IMG/VR virus record: IMGVR_UViG_3300011114_000160
Coordinates: 1-29,299 of that record
Length of the DNA: 29,299 nt
Reading direction: 5' to 3' (one strand)
From: a virus
Shown: piece after piece, positions 7,268-16,700 of the stretch
How positions within the stretch are numbered: the stretch's first letter is position 1
Layout of the letters: each line of letters opens with the position of its first letter
Position numbers and translations under genes: made by a program
The notes under the pieces: model-generated
Told to the model about the DNA's origin: nothing
The model's database searches: none
What the model saw: only the letters and a program-made list of their open reading frames with translations

Positions 7268-7277
7268 GGAGAATAAC

Positions 7278-10040
7278 ATGGCTGGTGGTGGCGTTGCATT
7301 TAATCAAGCTTTTGATAATCAAGGTGAAGGTAGTACTAACCCTAGTGAACCTGTAGTTAAGTACGGTACTGGTGGGCGAATTACTGGGTTTGCTAATGGT
7401 GGCAACGTAGACTCACGGGGCGTAAAACACTTCCTAGCTGGTGGCCTAGAAGACTCTTTTGGTTATCAAGCCGATGGTGGCGGTGGTGGCGGTGGTTATG
7501 ATTTTGGTGGTGGCTACGACTTTGGCGGCGACTTTGGTGGGGGTAACGATTTTGGCGGTGGGTTTGGCGGTGGAGCTAATTTTGGTAACGTGGGAAATTT
7601 CCTAGTTGATAATGACGATAGCCTTACCCGCCCTCGGTCACCATTTGCTCTTTTTGATGATAGTACTGATGTTGTTGAACCTGTTTACACAGATACTTTT
7701 AATAACGTTAATCTCAATAACGCTGATAATACTAGCGGTGGCTCCACATTTAGTTCTGATCTTAACGACTATGGTATAGGTAGCGGCTTAAATGCTAGTG
7801 CTACTGCAGATACTGTGACTGGAAACGTATATAACACTTATGGTGCCTTTGGCGATACAGTTCCTTCATCAGTAACAGATACTTTATCAAGTGGTTCTAC
7901 AGTCGTTGGAAACACTGACGGAACTTATACTGCAATTGATTCAAACGGAACTATTTCAACGCTTGATAGCAGTGGAAATACTGTTGGTGGAGATACTAGC
8001 TCGACCTTTAACCCTTCAATTAACGTTAAATATATTGATCAAACAACAGGACAACTTGTAGATTCTGGGTGGAGTAGTGGTACTGATACAACCACTGGCT
8101 CAACCACTGGTTCATCTACAGGTTCATCTACAGGTACAGGTACAGGTACAGGTGCGGGTACAGGCACAGATACAGGTATTGCAGGTATTGCAGGCTTAGA
8201 CGCAACCGGCGGCGCTGGTACAGGTAGTGGTTCAACAACCTCTGTAGATTCAACAACCCCTGCAAGTTCTACAACTCTTGGTGGTTTGTACGGCACAGGT
8301 ACGTCTAACAATACATCTACAACATCCCCTGCGTTTGGTTCAGGTTCTACTGCAAGCCCAAGCGATTTAATTCAAAGTCAATATGGAATTATTGGCACAG
8401 GTAACTACAACACACCAGTAACTTATGTTGATTTAACCGGCAACACAGTTACGTCTACACCAACTACAACTACAAACGCTACCAATACAGCAAATACAAA
8501 TATTACTACGCCTACTTTAACTACGCCTTTTACAGATACAACTACAACTACAACTACGCCTACTTTAACTACGCCTTTTACAGATACAACTAGTACAACA
8601 ACTACTCCAACTACTACAACAACTACTCCAACTACTACAACAACTAGTACAACAGATACAACTACACCAACTACAACCAATACAACCAGCACTGCCAATA
8701 ATACAACTGGTACAACTGGTACAACTGGTACAACTGGTACAACTAGTACAACTGGTACAACTAGCACTGCTGGGTCAACAAACAATACATCTGGAACAAC
8801 CGGAATTGCCAGTCTGCCCACAAACTTAACAGGTATAGCTGGGTTAACCGGATCTACTTCGGGCGGTGATGGTGGTGGCGGAGGCGGTGGTGGCGGAGGC
8901 GGTGGTGGCGGAGGCGGTGGTGGCGGTGGTACTAGTGGAGGTGGTGGCGGTACTACTACTCCTGGTACAGACATTACTACTTCTGGTGGAACTAGTGGAA
9001 CTACTGGCACTGGGTCAACTTCTGGCACTGGTGGCACTGATGGGACTACTACTGGCACTGCAGGTACTGGGGGAACTGGTACGGGCGGAACTGGAACTGG
9101 TGGTACGGGAACTGGCGGAACTGGAACCGGTGGAACTGGTACGGGTACTGGTGGTACGGGTGTTGGTGGTACAGGTACTGGTGGGGATGGAACTGGCGGC
9201 ACGGGAACTAGTGGAACTGGAACTGCAGGTACTGGCACTGGTGGTACAGGAACTGGTACTGATGGAACTGGCGTTGGTGGTACTGGAACCGGAGGCGATG
9301 GAACTGGTGGTACTGGAACCGGAACTGGTACGGGCGGAACTGGAACCGGTGGTACTGGAACTGGAACTGGCGGCACGGGTATTGGCGGAACTGGTACTGG
9401 CGGTGGCGATGGCGGCGATGGAGGTGACGGGGGTGATGGGGGCGATGGTGGCGAGGGCGGTGATGGCGGAGATGGTGGTGACGGGGGTGATGGCGGGGAT
9501 GGTGGCGATGGTGGTACACCTGTAGTATTGCCCCCTGTGGTAGTGCCTCCTGTGGTAGTGCCCCCTAGAACTCCAGTGACTCCGGTGCCTAGAACTCCAG
9601 TGACTCCGGTGACACCTTACGTGCCTACTGTTACGGCACCTAACAGGAACATTTATCGTTCGCAGTATCAAAACTATGCTGACCCATTGACGATGTTCAA
9701 TGCAAGCAACTACGGCAGAGACCCAGCAACTTCTGCTGGGTATAACTACGCCACTGCTTCCGGTAATATGGGAATTGATCAGTTGAATCAAAACCTACGT
9801 GCTTTTGCAGATCAACAAATGGCCCAAACATATCCTGATGGTTCTCCTCGGGGCGCGGATATGAATCAAGTATTAGCAGAAATGCGTAGGTCAGGACTAA
9901 CTGCTACTGATTTGGAAAATGCTCGTTACGGACGCACAACTGGTCTAAACACACCGTTTAGCCAATACAACAAACAACAGCCCACTGCACGAACATTTGG
10001 TGGTGGCATTGCAGAATTGATTAAGAACTTGCCTAAATGA
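7278..10040 (+). CDS. Giant low-complexity repeat protein, probable virion component
   Basis: A 920-residue protein made mostly of in-frame tandem repeats between conserved ends. Residues 20-70 hold two 'GG-x-x-x-F-A-x-GG'-like elements. Residues 73-105 are Gly/Phe/Asp repeats, 390-510 Thr-rich repeats, 532-551 an unbroken run of 20 Gly, 596-708 Gly-Thr repeats, 709-744 twelve Gly-Gly-Asp/Glu triplets, and then a Pro/Val stretch of about 40 residues. The final 130 residues are normal complexity (NRNIYRSQYQNYADPLTMF and on), with a helical end. No enzyme motif is visible. The ATG has a perfect ggag site, and the stop overlaps the GNAT-like gene by ATGA. By position it belongs to the virion or DNA-injection protein group. 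The long flexible or elastic region could be a spacer or adhesive, which is speculation. Confidence 0.7.
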   Translation: MAGGGVAFNQAFDNQGEGSTNPSEPVVKYGTGGRITGFANGGNVDSRGVKHFLAGGLEDSFGYQADGGGGGGGYDFGGGYDFGGDFGGGNDFGGGFGGGANFGNVGNFLVDNDDSLTRPRSPFALFDDSTDVVEPVYTDTFNNVNLNNADNTSGGSTFSSDLNDYGIGSGLNASATADTVTGNVYNTYGAFGDTVPSSVTDTLSSGSTVVGNTDGTYTAIDSNGTISTLDSSGNTVGGDTSSTFNPSINVKYIDQTTGQLVDSGWSSGTDTTTGSTTGSSTGSSTGTGTGTGAGTGTDTGIAGIAGLDATGGAGTGSGSTTSVDSTTPASSTTLGGLYGTGTSNNTSTTSPAFGSGSTASPSDLIQSQYGIIGTGNYNTPVTYVDLTGNTVTSTPTTTTNATNTANTNITTPTLTTPFTDTTTTTTTPTLTTPFTDTTSTTTTPTTTTTTPTTTTTSTTDTTTPTTTNTTSTANNTTGTTGTTGTTGTTSTTGTTSTAGSTNNTSGTTGIASLPTNLTGIAGLTGSTSGGDGGGGGGGGGGGGGGGGGGGGTSGGGGGTTTPGTDITTSGGTSGTTGTGSTSGTGGTDGTTTGTAGTGGTGTGGTGTGGTGTGGTGTGGTGTGTGGTGVGGTGTGGDGTGGTGTSGTGTAGTGTGGTGTGTDGTGVGGTGTGGDGTGGTGTGTGTGGTGTGGTGTGTGGTGIGGTGTGGGDGGDGGDGGDGGDGGEGGDGGDGGDGGDGGDGGDGGTPVVLPPVVVPPVVVPPRTPVTPVPRTPVTPVTPYVPTVTAPNRNIYRSQYQNYADPLTMFNASNYGRDPATSAGYNYATASGNMGIDQLNQNLRAFADQQMAQTYPDGSPRGADMNQVLAEMRRSGLTATDLENARYGRTTGLNTPFSQYNKQQPTARTFGGGIAELIKNLPK
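8505..8592 (+). repeat. 48-bp tandem duplication in the repeat protein
   Basis: Bases 8505-8544 and 8553-8592 are identical over 40 bp and 48 bp apart. They code for two 16-residue units (TPTLTTPFTDTT + 4 residues). The unit is a multiple of three, so gain or loss keeps the reading frame. The perfect match suggests a recent duplication. Confidence 0.85.
8703..8765 (+). repeat. 9-bp tandem repeat (acaactggt-type), seven units
   Basis: Seven consecutive 9-bp units (acaactggt or acaactagt/agc) encode Thr-Thr-Gly/Ser triplets. Units differ by one or two bases at most. Change in copy number would keep frame and alter linker length. Confidence 0.85.
8871..8930 (+). repeat. Poly-glycine tract built on a 15-bp unit
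   Basis: Sixty bases coding for 20 glycines, arranged around a repeated 15-bp unit (ggcggtggtggcgga). GC content here is far above that of the surrounding genes. Mixed GGT/GGC/GGA codons follow the DNA unit and are not randomised, so the tract grew by duplication. Confidence 0.85.
9063..9401 (+). repeat. Gly-Thr dipeptide/tripeptide repeat region
   Basis: About 110 codons of Gly-Thr-Gly-Gly and Gly-Thr-Gly-Thr-Gly units, occasionally broken by Val, Asp, Ser, Ile or Ala. The units vary in third codon positions, so at DNA level it is an imperfect 12/15/18-bp repeat mosaic. It gives rise to long spurious ORFs in other frames. Confidence 0.8.
9402..9509 (+). repeat. Twelve 9-bp units coding Gly-Gly-Asp/Glu
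   Basis: Exactly twelve codon-phased 9-bp units (ggN ggN gaY/gag), one Glu in place of Asp at unit 6. The regular acid spacing of one in three could bind divalent cations, as Gly/Asp nonapeptides do in RTX proteins, but the RTX consensus GGxGxDxUx is not present. Confidence 0.85.
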
Positions 10041-10468
10041 GCTTAAAAATTAGTCACGTTGAAACTAACTATGTCCAGCAAGTCTGGCCTATGGTAAAAC
10101 CCTTCCTAGAAGAAGCCATGGTAAAAGGTGGCGACTTTCCGGATTGGGCGCAGGATTACACGGTTGACCATATACAAAGCTTTCTTACAAATGGCGCTTG
10201 GCTGCTTGTTGTTGCTGTAGATGAGGAAGGTACTGTGCATGGTGCCACCACTGTTTCGTTTATTAATTACCCTATGCACAGGGTAGCGTTTGTAACGGCT
10301 ATTGGTGGCAAACTTATTTCTAGCCAAAATACTTTTGACCAGTTTAAAGCCTTGTTAAAACTGCGTGGTGCAACGAAAATACAGGGGTACGGACGAGATG
10401 CAATCGTTCGCCTCTGGAAACGATATAACTTTGAACCCAGAAATACCCTTGTTGAGGTACTAATATGA
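10037..10468 (+). CDS. GNAT-like acetyltransferase-fold protein in the virion gene cluster
   Basis: A 143-residue protein bounded by ATGA overlaps at both ends. The pattern fits a small GNAT fold: an N-terminal strand and helix ('KISHVETNYVQQVWPMVKPFLEEAM'-type start, in part), a central strand pair 'WLLVVAVDEEGTVHGATTVSFINYP', then 'RVAFVTAIGGKLI', a helix, and a late 'GYGRDAIVRLWKRYNFEPR' reminiscent of the last strand-helix of acetyltransferases. The acetyl-CoA loop (Q/R-x-x-G-x-G/A) is not clear. In T7-like phages a GNAT-fold protein (gp13) lies just before the internal virion proteins, and the position here is the same. It could therefore be an assembly factor, not an active enzyme. Confidence 0.6.
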   Translation: MSLKISHVETNYVQQVWPMVKPFLEEAMVKGGDFPDWAQDYTVDHIQSFLTNGAWLLVVAVDEEGTVHGATTVSFINYPMHRVAFVTAIGGKLISSQNTFDQFKALLKLRGATKIQGYGRDAIVRLWKRYNFEPRNTLVEVLI

Positions 10469-11706
10469 GCTATTCCCGCCGAGAACTTTATGCCATGGGC
10501 GAGCCCCTTGGTGAGTCTGTTACCCGCCTTAAACCCGGCGGTGGTCGCATTTATGGTGGCGGTGGCGGTGGCCCAACATCTTCAACAACCAACACATCTA
10601 ACATTCCTGATTGGCTGCGCCCTCAAGTTGAGACTGTGCTTGGCGGCTCTATGGAAGAGCTATTTGATACTAAAGCTGCTATAGACCCAACAACTAATCA
10701 ACCTATCTTAAATGATTCAGGGCAACCAGTAAAAAATGTTACTGGTGTCAAAAAAGATACATTCAAACCATATAGCGGTGACCCACGAGACTACGTAGCT
10801 GGCTTCAGTCCTTTGCAGCAACAAGTTCAGTACAACGCTGCAAACCTGCAAGTACCCGGTCAATACAACCAAGCAACTGGTTTGACTGGTCTTAGCGGTA
10901 TGGGCGCTCTTGGTACTGCACAGCAAGCGCAAGGTGTAGGTAGTGATTATTTAAGCGCAACAAGTAACGTATATAACCCTAAAACTGGCGGATACGATGC
11001 AAGTAATGCGGTAGGTTCTTTCATGTCGCCTTACATGCAGAATGTGGTTGATATTCAGAACCAAGCTGCACAGCGTCAAGCAGATATTGCTAGGACACAA
11101 CGTCAAGCGCAAGCTACTAAGTCTGGTGCTTTTGGTGGTAGCCGCCAAGCAATTGAGAATGCTGAAGCTAATCGTTCGTTGCAGAGCATGATGAACAACA
11201 ATCAGTTGCAAGGACAACAAGCCGCATATCAAGGCGCACTGCAAAACATGCAGTATGGCGCTGGTCTTGGCCTGCAAGGGTTAAATACAGCCCAACAAGG
11301 TTACGGCATGGCTGGGCAAGCTGGTGCGGGTTTAGCAAATATTGGCAATCAACAGTTGGGCGCACAGCAAGGCATTCTTGGTTTGCAACAACAAATTGGT
11401 GGTCAACAGCAAGGCCAAGAGCAGCAGATTATCAATCAAGCTATTCAGAACTACGCCAACCAACAGCAAGCTCCTATGCAAGCGTACAACCAGTACAACG
11501 CTTTGTTGCGTGGCTACGCTATACCTGGCATGACATCTACGCAGTATCAAGCTGCGCCTAGTATGACTTCACAAATTGCCGGTCTTGGCACAGCAGCGGC
11601 TGGTGCTTACGGCTTGATGAAGCGTGCAGGGGGTACTATCAAAGAACCAAAGGGCCAAGGTATTGATACACTTGGTTTGCGTAACGCTTTGAATGCGGGG
11701 AAATAA
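10465..11706 (+). CDS. Gln/Gly-rich putative internal virion (DNA-ejection) protein
   Basis: A 413-residue protein with very high Gln, Ala, Gly and Asn. Residues 1-50 are Gly/Ser/Thr-rich, and 'SNIPDWLRPQVETVL' follows as a helical docking-type segment. Residues 190-330 are a long helix-prone region with repeated 'NQ-x-x-x-Q' and 'LGLQGLNTAQQG' units. The C-terminus has a short hydrophobic Ala/Gly stretch (QIAGLGTAAAGAYGLM) followed by a lysine-rich end. The order GNAT-like, Q-rich helical protein, transglycosylase protein, giant protein matches the order gp13-gp14-gp15-gp16 of T7-type internal core proteins, so an ejection role is likely by context. Linked to its neighbours by ATGA and TAATG overlaps. 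Confidence 0.6.
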   Translation: MSYSRRELYAMGEPLGESVTRLKPGGGRIYGGGGGGPTSSTTNTSNIPDWLRPQVETVLGGSMEELFDTKAAIDPTTNQPILNDSGQPVKNVTGVKKDTFKPYSGDPRDYVAGFSPLQQQVQYNAANLQVPGQYNQATGLTGLSGMGALGTAQQAQGVGSDYLSATSNVYNPKTGGYDASNAVGSFMSPYMQNVVDIQNQAAQRQADIARTQRQAQATKSGAFGGSRQAIENAEANRSLQSMMNNNQLQGQQAAYQGALQNMQYGAGLGLQGLNTAQQGYGMAGQAGAGLANIGNQQLGAQQGILGLQQQIGGQQQGQEQQIINQAIQNYANQQQAPMQAYNQYNALLRGYAIPGMTSTQYQAAPSMTSQIAGLGTAAAGAYGLMKRAGGTIKEPKGQGIDTLGLRNALNAGK

Positions 11707-13724
11707 TGAACGGCATTGCCCAAAAAATTATCGCTGATCCCGATAGCTACTCTATTGACATGCTTACGGATGGTGTGCAGAACGGCACAGTTCCTGCCTA
11801 TATTGGCATTCCATTAATTCAAGAAAAGACGCAAGCTTTAAAACAGCAACAAGCTTTGATGGGTGGAATGCAACAAGCGCAACCGCCTATTGCTCAAGAA
11901 GTATTGGCTGAAGCGGCGCAAGCAACTACTCCAGTTGGTATTCCCGGCCTTCAATCTAATCTTCCCGTAGCCACCGGTGCTGGTGGAGGCATTGTTGCTT
12001 TTGCCGAAGGTGGTGAAGCTGACGATGAAGAAGATGACGATGAACTTGGCATGAGCGAAGATGAAAAACAATTGTTTAACATCATGCGTAGCCGCATGGC
12101 GTCTGGTGACGAGTACGAAGAAATGGCTGGTATTGGCGCATTGCCTGCCGGTGTTTCCAAGGCTGTAGCTACTAAACGTGAAGTTTCTTCTAAAGTTGGC
12201 AACGAGCCCAAGCAAACTAGAAGCGAAGGCATTACGCAGTTGACTAAAGAAGGCATGGCTCCTGAGTCGCTGATCAACAAGATTATGCAAAAAGAAAGTG
12301 GTGGACGTCGTTATGATAAAGACGGCAATCTATTGACTTCTCCAAAGGGTGCGCAAGGCGAAATGCAAGTAATGCCCGGAACGGCACGTGACCCCGGTTT
12401 TGGTATTCGCCCTGCCCGTGCAGGTGATCCTGATGACTTAGCCCGTGTGGGTCGTGAGTACTTTAACGTAATGTTGGATAAATATAAAAATCCAAAGTTA
12501 GCAGCAATTGCTTACAACTGGGGGCCTGGTAATACAGACAAATGGTTGATGGCTGGCGCGGATATGTCCAAGTTGCCTAAAGAAACCAGAGACTACTCAC
12601 GTGACATGGCTGCTGGCGGTGCTGTGCATTTCCAAAGTGGCGGAATAAATAACCCTTTTAGTAGATATGCATCGCCAGAGATATCTAGCCAGATTGGTAT
12701 TATTGATCAGCAAATTGCTGATGCTGAAGAAGAAATTAAACAGTTTAAAAATAACCAACCCCCTGCTGGTAGCCAAGAGTTTATGGGGTGGAAACAAAAA
12801 CTTAATGAGTCTATGGCGCGTAAAAACGCTTTAGAAGTTGGGTATAAAAATTTAGCGGAACAAACTGGTGCTGCAAGGCCATATCTCGGCAATATGATGC
12901 AGCAAGCTACTGGCGTTGGTAAACCTCCAGAAATTCTTAAAACACCACCACCCTCGCCACCAGCTAAACCGGTACAAAATACACCAGCCCCACAAAAAAT
13001 GGATATGGTTAACCCTGACGAAGCGGCCTTAGCTGCGGAAAAAGCTGCTAGGTATACCCCACCAACAGCAGGGGCGGCTAAAGCCGAAGAGCCCTCACTT
13101 GTTAACCCAATGGGTGACTACATTGGTGACTATGCTTCGTATCTTAAAGATCGCAGGGGAGAACTGGCTAAAGACAAAGAGACCAATAAATACTTGGCGC
13201 TCTTACAAGCTGGTCTTGGCATGATGGGCGGTACATCTCGTTACGCTGGCGCAAACATTGGTCAGGGCGCGAGTCAGGGCATAGCCGCATACATGGCAGG
13301 GCGCAAGCAAGAGTCTGCTGATGACCGTGCAATCCAGCAAGGTATGTTGGGCTTATCCCGTGCAGACCTGTACAACAAGATGCACTTGGAAGATATCAAG
13401 CGTAAAGCACTTGCGGATAACAACATGAAGTTGTATCGTGAGGCTACCTTAGCTATTAACCAACAAAACGCCGCAACTAATGCTGCTAAAGCAAAAATTA
13501 TGGGGACTCGTGCAACTCAAGAGTTCAACATAAAAGCTGATAAAGCTTGGCGTGAAAGTGAAGATTACGCACGTCTAATCAAAGACTTAAAAGGTCAGAA
13601 GAAAGACTGGGCTAACGATACCAAGTTGCAAACTAAATACGAACAAGAGCGTAGGAAATATATTCAGGGTTATTTAGCCGAAAACCAAAGTGGTGCTGGT
13701 ATCCTTGATGCCGAAGACGCATAA
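11706..13724 (+). CDS. Virion protein with lytic transglycosylase (SLT-like) domain
   Basis: A 672-residue protein. Residues 80-125 are variable and acidic, with a 'GGGIVAFAEGG' element followed by a Glu/Asp run. Residues 185-290 form a lysozyme-like lytic transglycosylase domain: 'IMQKESGG' with the likely catalytic Glu at E197, 'GEMQVMPGT' near 218-226 and 'AYNWGPG' near 269-275, all typical of the family. The rest is helical and Gln/Ala/Lys-rich. Such domains in phage particles open the peptidoglycan layer locally so that DNA can pass, as in T7 gp16. Here the activity sits in a separate protein next to the giant internal protein. A second Gly-rich element (AAGGAVHFQSGG) follows the enzyme domain. 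Confidence 0.8.
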   Translation: MNGIAQKIIADPDSYSIDMLTDGVQNGTVPAYIGIPLIQEKTQALKQQQALMGGMQQAQPPIAQEVLAEAAQATTPVGIPGLQSNLPVATGAGGGIVAFAEGGEADDEEDDDELGMSEDEKQLFNIMRSRMASGDEYEEMAGIGALPAGVSKAVATKREVSSKVGNEPKQTRSEGITQLTKEGMAPESLINKIMQKESGGRRYDKDGNLLTSPKGAQGEMQVMPGTARDPGFGIRPARAGDPDDLARVGREYFNVMLDKYKNPKLAAIAYNWGPGNTDKWLMAGADMSKLPKETRDYSRDMAAGGAVHFQSGGINNPFSRYASPEISSQIGIIDQQIADAEEEIKQFKNNQPPAGSQEFMGWKQKLNESMARKNALEVGYKNLAEQTGAARPYLGNMMQQATGVGKPPEILKTPPPSPPAKPVQNTPAPQKMDMVNPDEAALAAEKAARYTPPTAGAAKAEEPSLVNPMGDYIGDYASYLKDRRGELAKDKETNKYLALLQAGLGMMGGTSRYAGANIGQGASQGIAAYMAGRKQESADDRAIQQGMLGLSRADLYNKMHLEDIKRKALADNNMKLYREATLAINQQNAATNAAKAKIMGTRATQEFNIKADKAWRESEDYARLIKDLKGQKKDWANDTKLQTKYEQERRKYIQGYLAENQSGAGILDAEDA

Positions 13725-13735
13725 AATTTAAATTT
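13724..13735. other. AT-only palindrome upstream of the giant gene
   Basis: AAATTTAAATTT, a perfect 12-bp palindrome inside a 19-bp AT-rich gap before the ATG at 13744. No Shine-Dalgarno sequence is present there. It could be an easily melted initiation region for ribosomes or a phage-specific promoter element. Confidence 0.35.
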
Positions 13736-13743
13736 AATTTGCC

Positions 13744-16700
13744 ATGATCCTTAACCTTCCTAAAATCGGGCTAGTACGTTTTCGTGATGACCTGTCTGAA
13801 GCGGAGCTTGATGGTCAATTAGAACGGCTTTCCAAAAAATACGACTTTGAGATTCCACGTGGGCAGTTGACCACTGGTGAGATGTTTAGTAAATCCCTGT
13901 CTCGTGGGGCTAAACAGCTAGGGTCTACGTTTGGTGATGTTATCCCTGCAATGGGAGCATCTGCGCTTGGCTTTGATGAGTACGCTGCTAAGCAGATGGA
14001 GGAAGCACAGGATACTCAAAGAGAAATCAATAAGTACTATGCGCCTCAGTACCGTGATACTGGTGACATTAAAGGTATTGGTGACCTTCCCGGCTTTGCA
14101 TTAGAGACAATTACTGAACAAATCCCTAATATTGCCACTGCGCTTGTACCCGGTGGTATTGGTGGAACTATTGCTCGTCGTGCTGGTGTTGCTGCGGCTG
14201 AACGCGCCGCTATGCCACTTATTGAGTCTGGCGCTACTGCCGCTGAACTTGCTCGTGTAGCCGGTCGCACTGGCGCAGAGTACGCTACACGTGGTCAAAA
14301 CCTTGGAGTCTTTCTAGGCTCTTACGCGCAGAACGCTCCAGAAGTATTCCAAAACATCTATGAGAAAACCGGTGAACTTGCTCCCGGCGCAGCCATGTTG
14401 TTTGGTTCCGCATCTGCTGCGCTTGATTCTGTATTGCCTGCTCAGTTGCTTAGAAATGTAACTGGCCCAGTAAAAGTCGGCATCATTGAAAAACTTCTTG
14501 AACGCTCTGGCATGGACAAGGGCTTGCTGCGTTCAGTAAGCGCTGGAATGTTAAAAGGTACTGGCGCTGAGTCACTGACCGAAGGTATGCAAGAAGCCAT
14601 CAGTATTGCTGCTGAAAACTTTGTAGACAAACATGAAGCCGTCTTTGGTAGCAGAGAGTGGAACCGCATCATGGAATCTGCCGTGCGTGGCGCAGTGGCT
14701 GGCGGTGCGTTTGGTGGTGTAGGTGGTGGGGCAGAAGCTTTCCGTGCGGGTCAAGAACGTAAAGGCCAGTATGCACAAGCAATGGCTCAACGTCAGCAAC
14801 GTTTGCTTGCCGGAGAAGTTGGACGCCAAAGTGAACAGATTGAAAGTTTTGGCGCAGATCAACAGCAAATGCAGCTACCCGGTTTTGAGATTGGGCCTGC
14901 CTCTGGATTGCTACCCCCTGCCGAACCCGCCCCACCAGTACTTAAAGAACCAAAAGGCAAACAACTAGGCTTGTTTGGTGATGAAGGTTTGCCTACTAAA
15001 GAGGCAGAAGCCAGTAAACTAAGGGGCGATAAAGCCATTGCAAACCAAGAACGGTTGGCACAGCAACGTGAATCCGCTGAAGTAAAAGCCGCCCAAGCAA
15101 AACTTAAAGCCGCTATCAATGATCTTACAGATACGCCTACTAACTTAGTTGGGTTGGCTAAACAGCCATCACCACTAGCGCAAACAATTGCACAGGCGCA
15201 GGGAGATTTAGACGCTCTAGCCAGTAAGCGTGGCCCTAAAGCGGAAGCTATACCTGAACCAAAAGTTGTGCAAAAAGCTACACCACTTACACCACAACAA
15301 CTTCCAACAACGATTAACGATGAAGTACTTAAAGGACTGGGTATTGGGCATACTGCAATTCTTCGCAAGAACAAGTTACTCGAAGGCAAAGACATCTCCA
15401 AACCAGCAGATGCCGCAGAAGTCAAACGTATTCTTGAAGCCTACGCAGAAAACCGTAGTGAACCCATTCGTCAAAAAATTGAAGCCTACCTTAGTAGACC
15501 CGAATTCCAAGGAGCGCAGAATGTTGCAGGACTTAACGCCGAGCCAAGTGGAGGAAGCCCTAGCGTGGATGGCGGATCCAATCTGGTCACCCCTGCCGAA
15601 ACCGATGCGGGACTTAAACGAGATGGAGATGTTTATGTTGAGCCGGATGTTGGAAACATTGATGCAAGAGAAGAACAGCCAGCCACTTCAGTAATTGAAG
15701 AAGAACAGCCAGCCCCTACAGTAACACTACCACCGGAAGTACAAGCCGCTAAGGATTTATTGGATGCAATAGATAAAGGTGGCGTTCCGCTAAACCCAAG
15801 CAAAATTAATGCAATTGCTAGAAACCTTGGGCTTGAAGTTAAAAAATCAGCAAAACCTGAAGAAACAATTGCAAGATTACGTGAAGCTGTAGCTCGCGCA
15901 GCCCAACCTATGGGTTTTATTGATACTCAACTTGACGAAGGAACCACAAGTGGCATTGAAACCTCTGAAACTATCGAAGCAGCGCAAGAAGGACAAACGC
16001 AATCAGTTGCCGGAGAACCTCTAAGCAAAAAGGCTGCTACAGATGAAAAGAAAGCCGAGAAAGGTGCTAGTGCAGATACGCAAGAACGCCGCACTTTTGT
16101 TCGCGCTATTGACAAGTTGGTTGACAACCTCATCACATCTGAAATCCGCAAAGCAGAAAAGGCCGCTAACTTAAATACGGGTGAGGTGCAGTTGCCTACT
16201 ACTTTTGTAGGTACGGATATTCATAATCTGTTGCGTTTACCACGTTTGTTAAGTGAGTTCATTCGTTTGCAGGAAGTTATTCCAAAGATTGAAGAAGCTC
16301 CGCAAAGAGCCAAGAACGAAAAAGCATTTAAACAAATTGCTGAAGGTATCAATCGTTCTGGTGTATTTGCCAAAGAAGCAATCGGCGCTCTTAATGGTGG
16401 GTTTCGTAATGACCCAGAGGCTTTATTAGGTGTGCTAAACAAAGCAGGTACTGAGTCGCTTGCAGATTTTGTGTCTGAAAAAATTGAAGCTGCTAAACAA
16501 GAAGTAGCAGCCCGTAGAAAAGAAGACCAACCTCCAGAGCCAAAGAAATCTACAAATCAGCTTTCTAAAACTAGGCTGAAAAGAGCTATTAATGAGGTCT
16601 ACCACAACTGGACTAGAAGCAACAAGCAACGTGCCGCATTTGAAGAGATGGTTAATCAAGGCAAAGGTCTTGAAGCCATTGACCAAGTTCTTGAGTCACT

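Noticed and set aside
8423-9376. A 317-residue Pro/Val-rich ORF on the minus strand
   Set aside because: It is the mirror of Gly/Thr codons (GGN, ACN) of the plus-strand repeat protein; such codons give Pro/Val in antisense with few stops. No ribosome site or neighbours on that strand.
8866-9525. A 219-residue Val/Glu/Leu/Ala ORF in another plus frame
   Set aside because: Frame-shifted reading of the same repeats; the main frame has normal-complexity ends, a ribosome site and overlaps, and this one does not.
9015-9791. A 258-residue Ser/Thr-rich minus-strand ORF
   Set aside because: Another shadow of the repeat region; its composition follows directly from the repeats.
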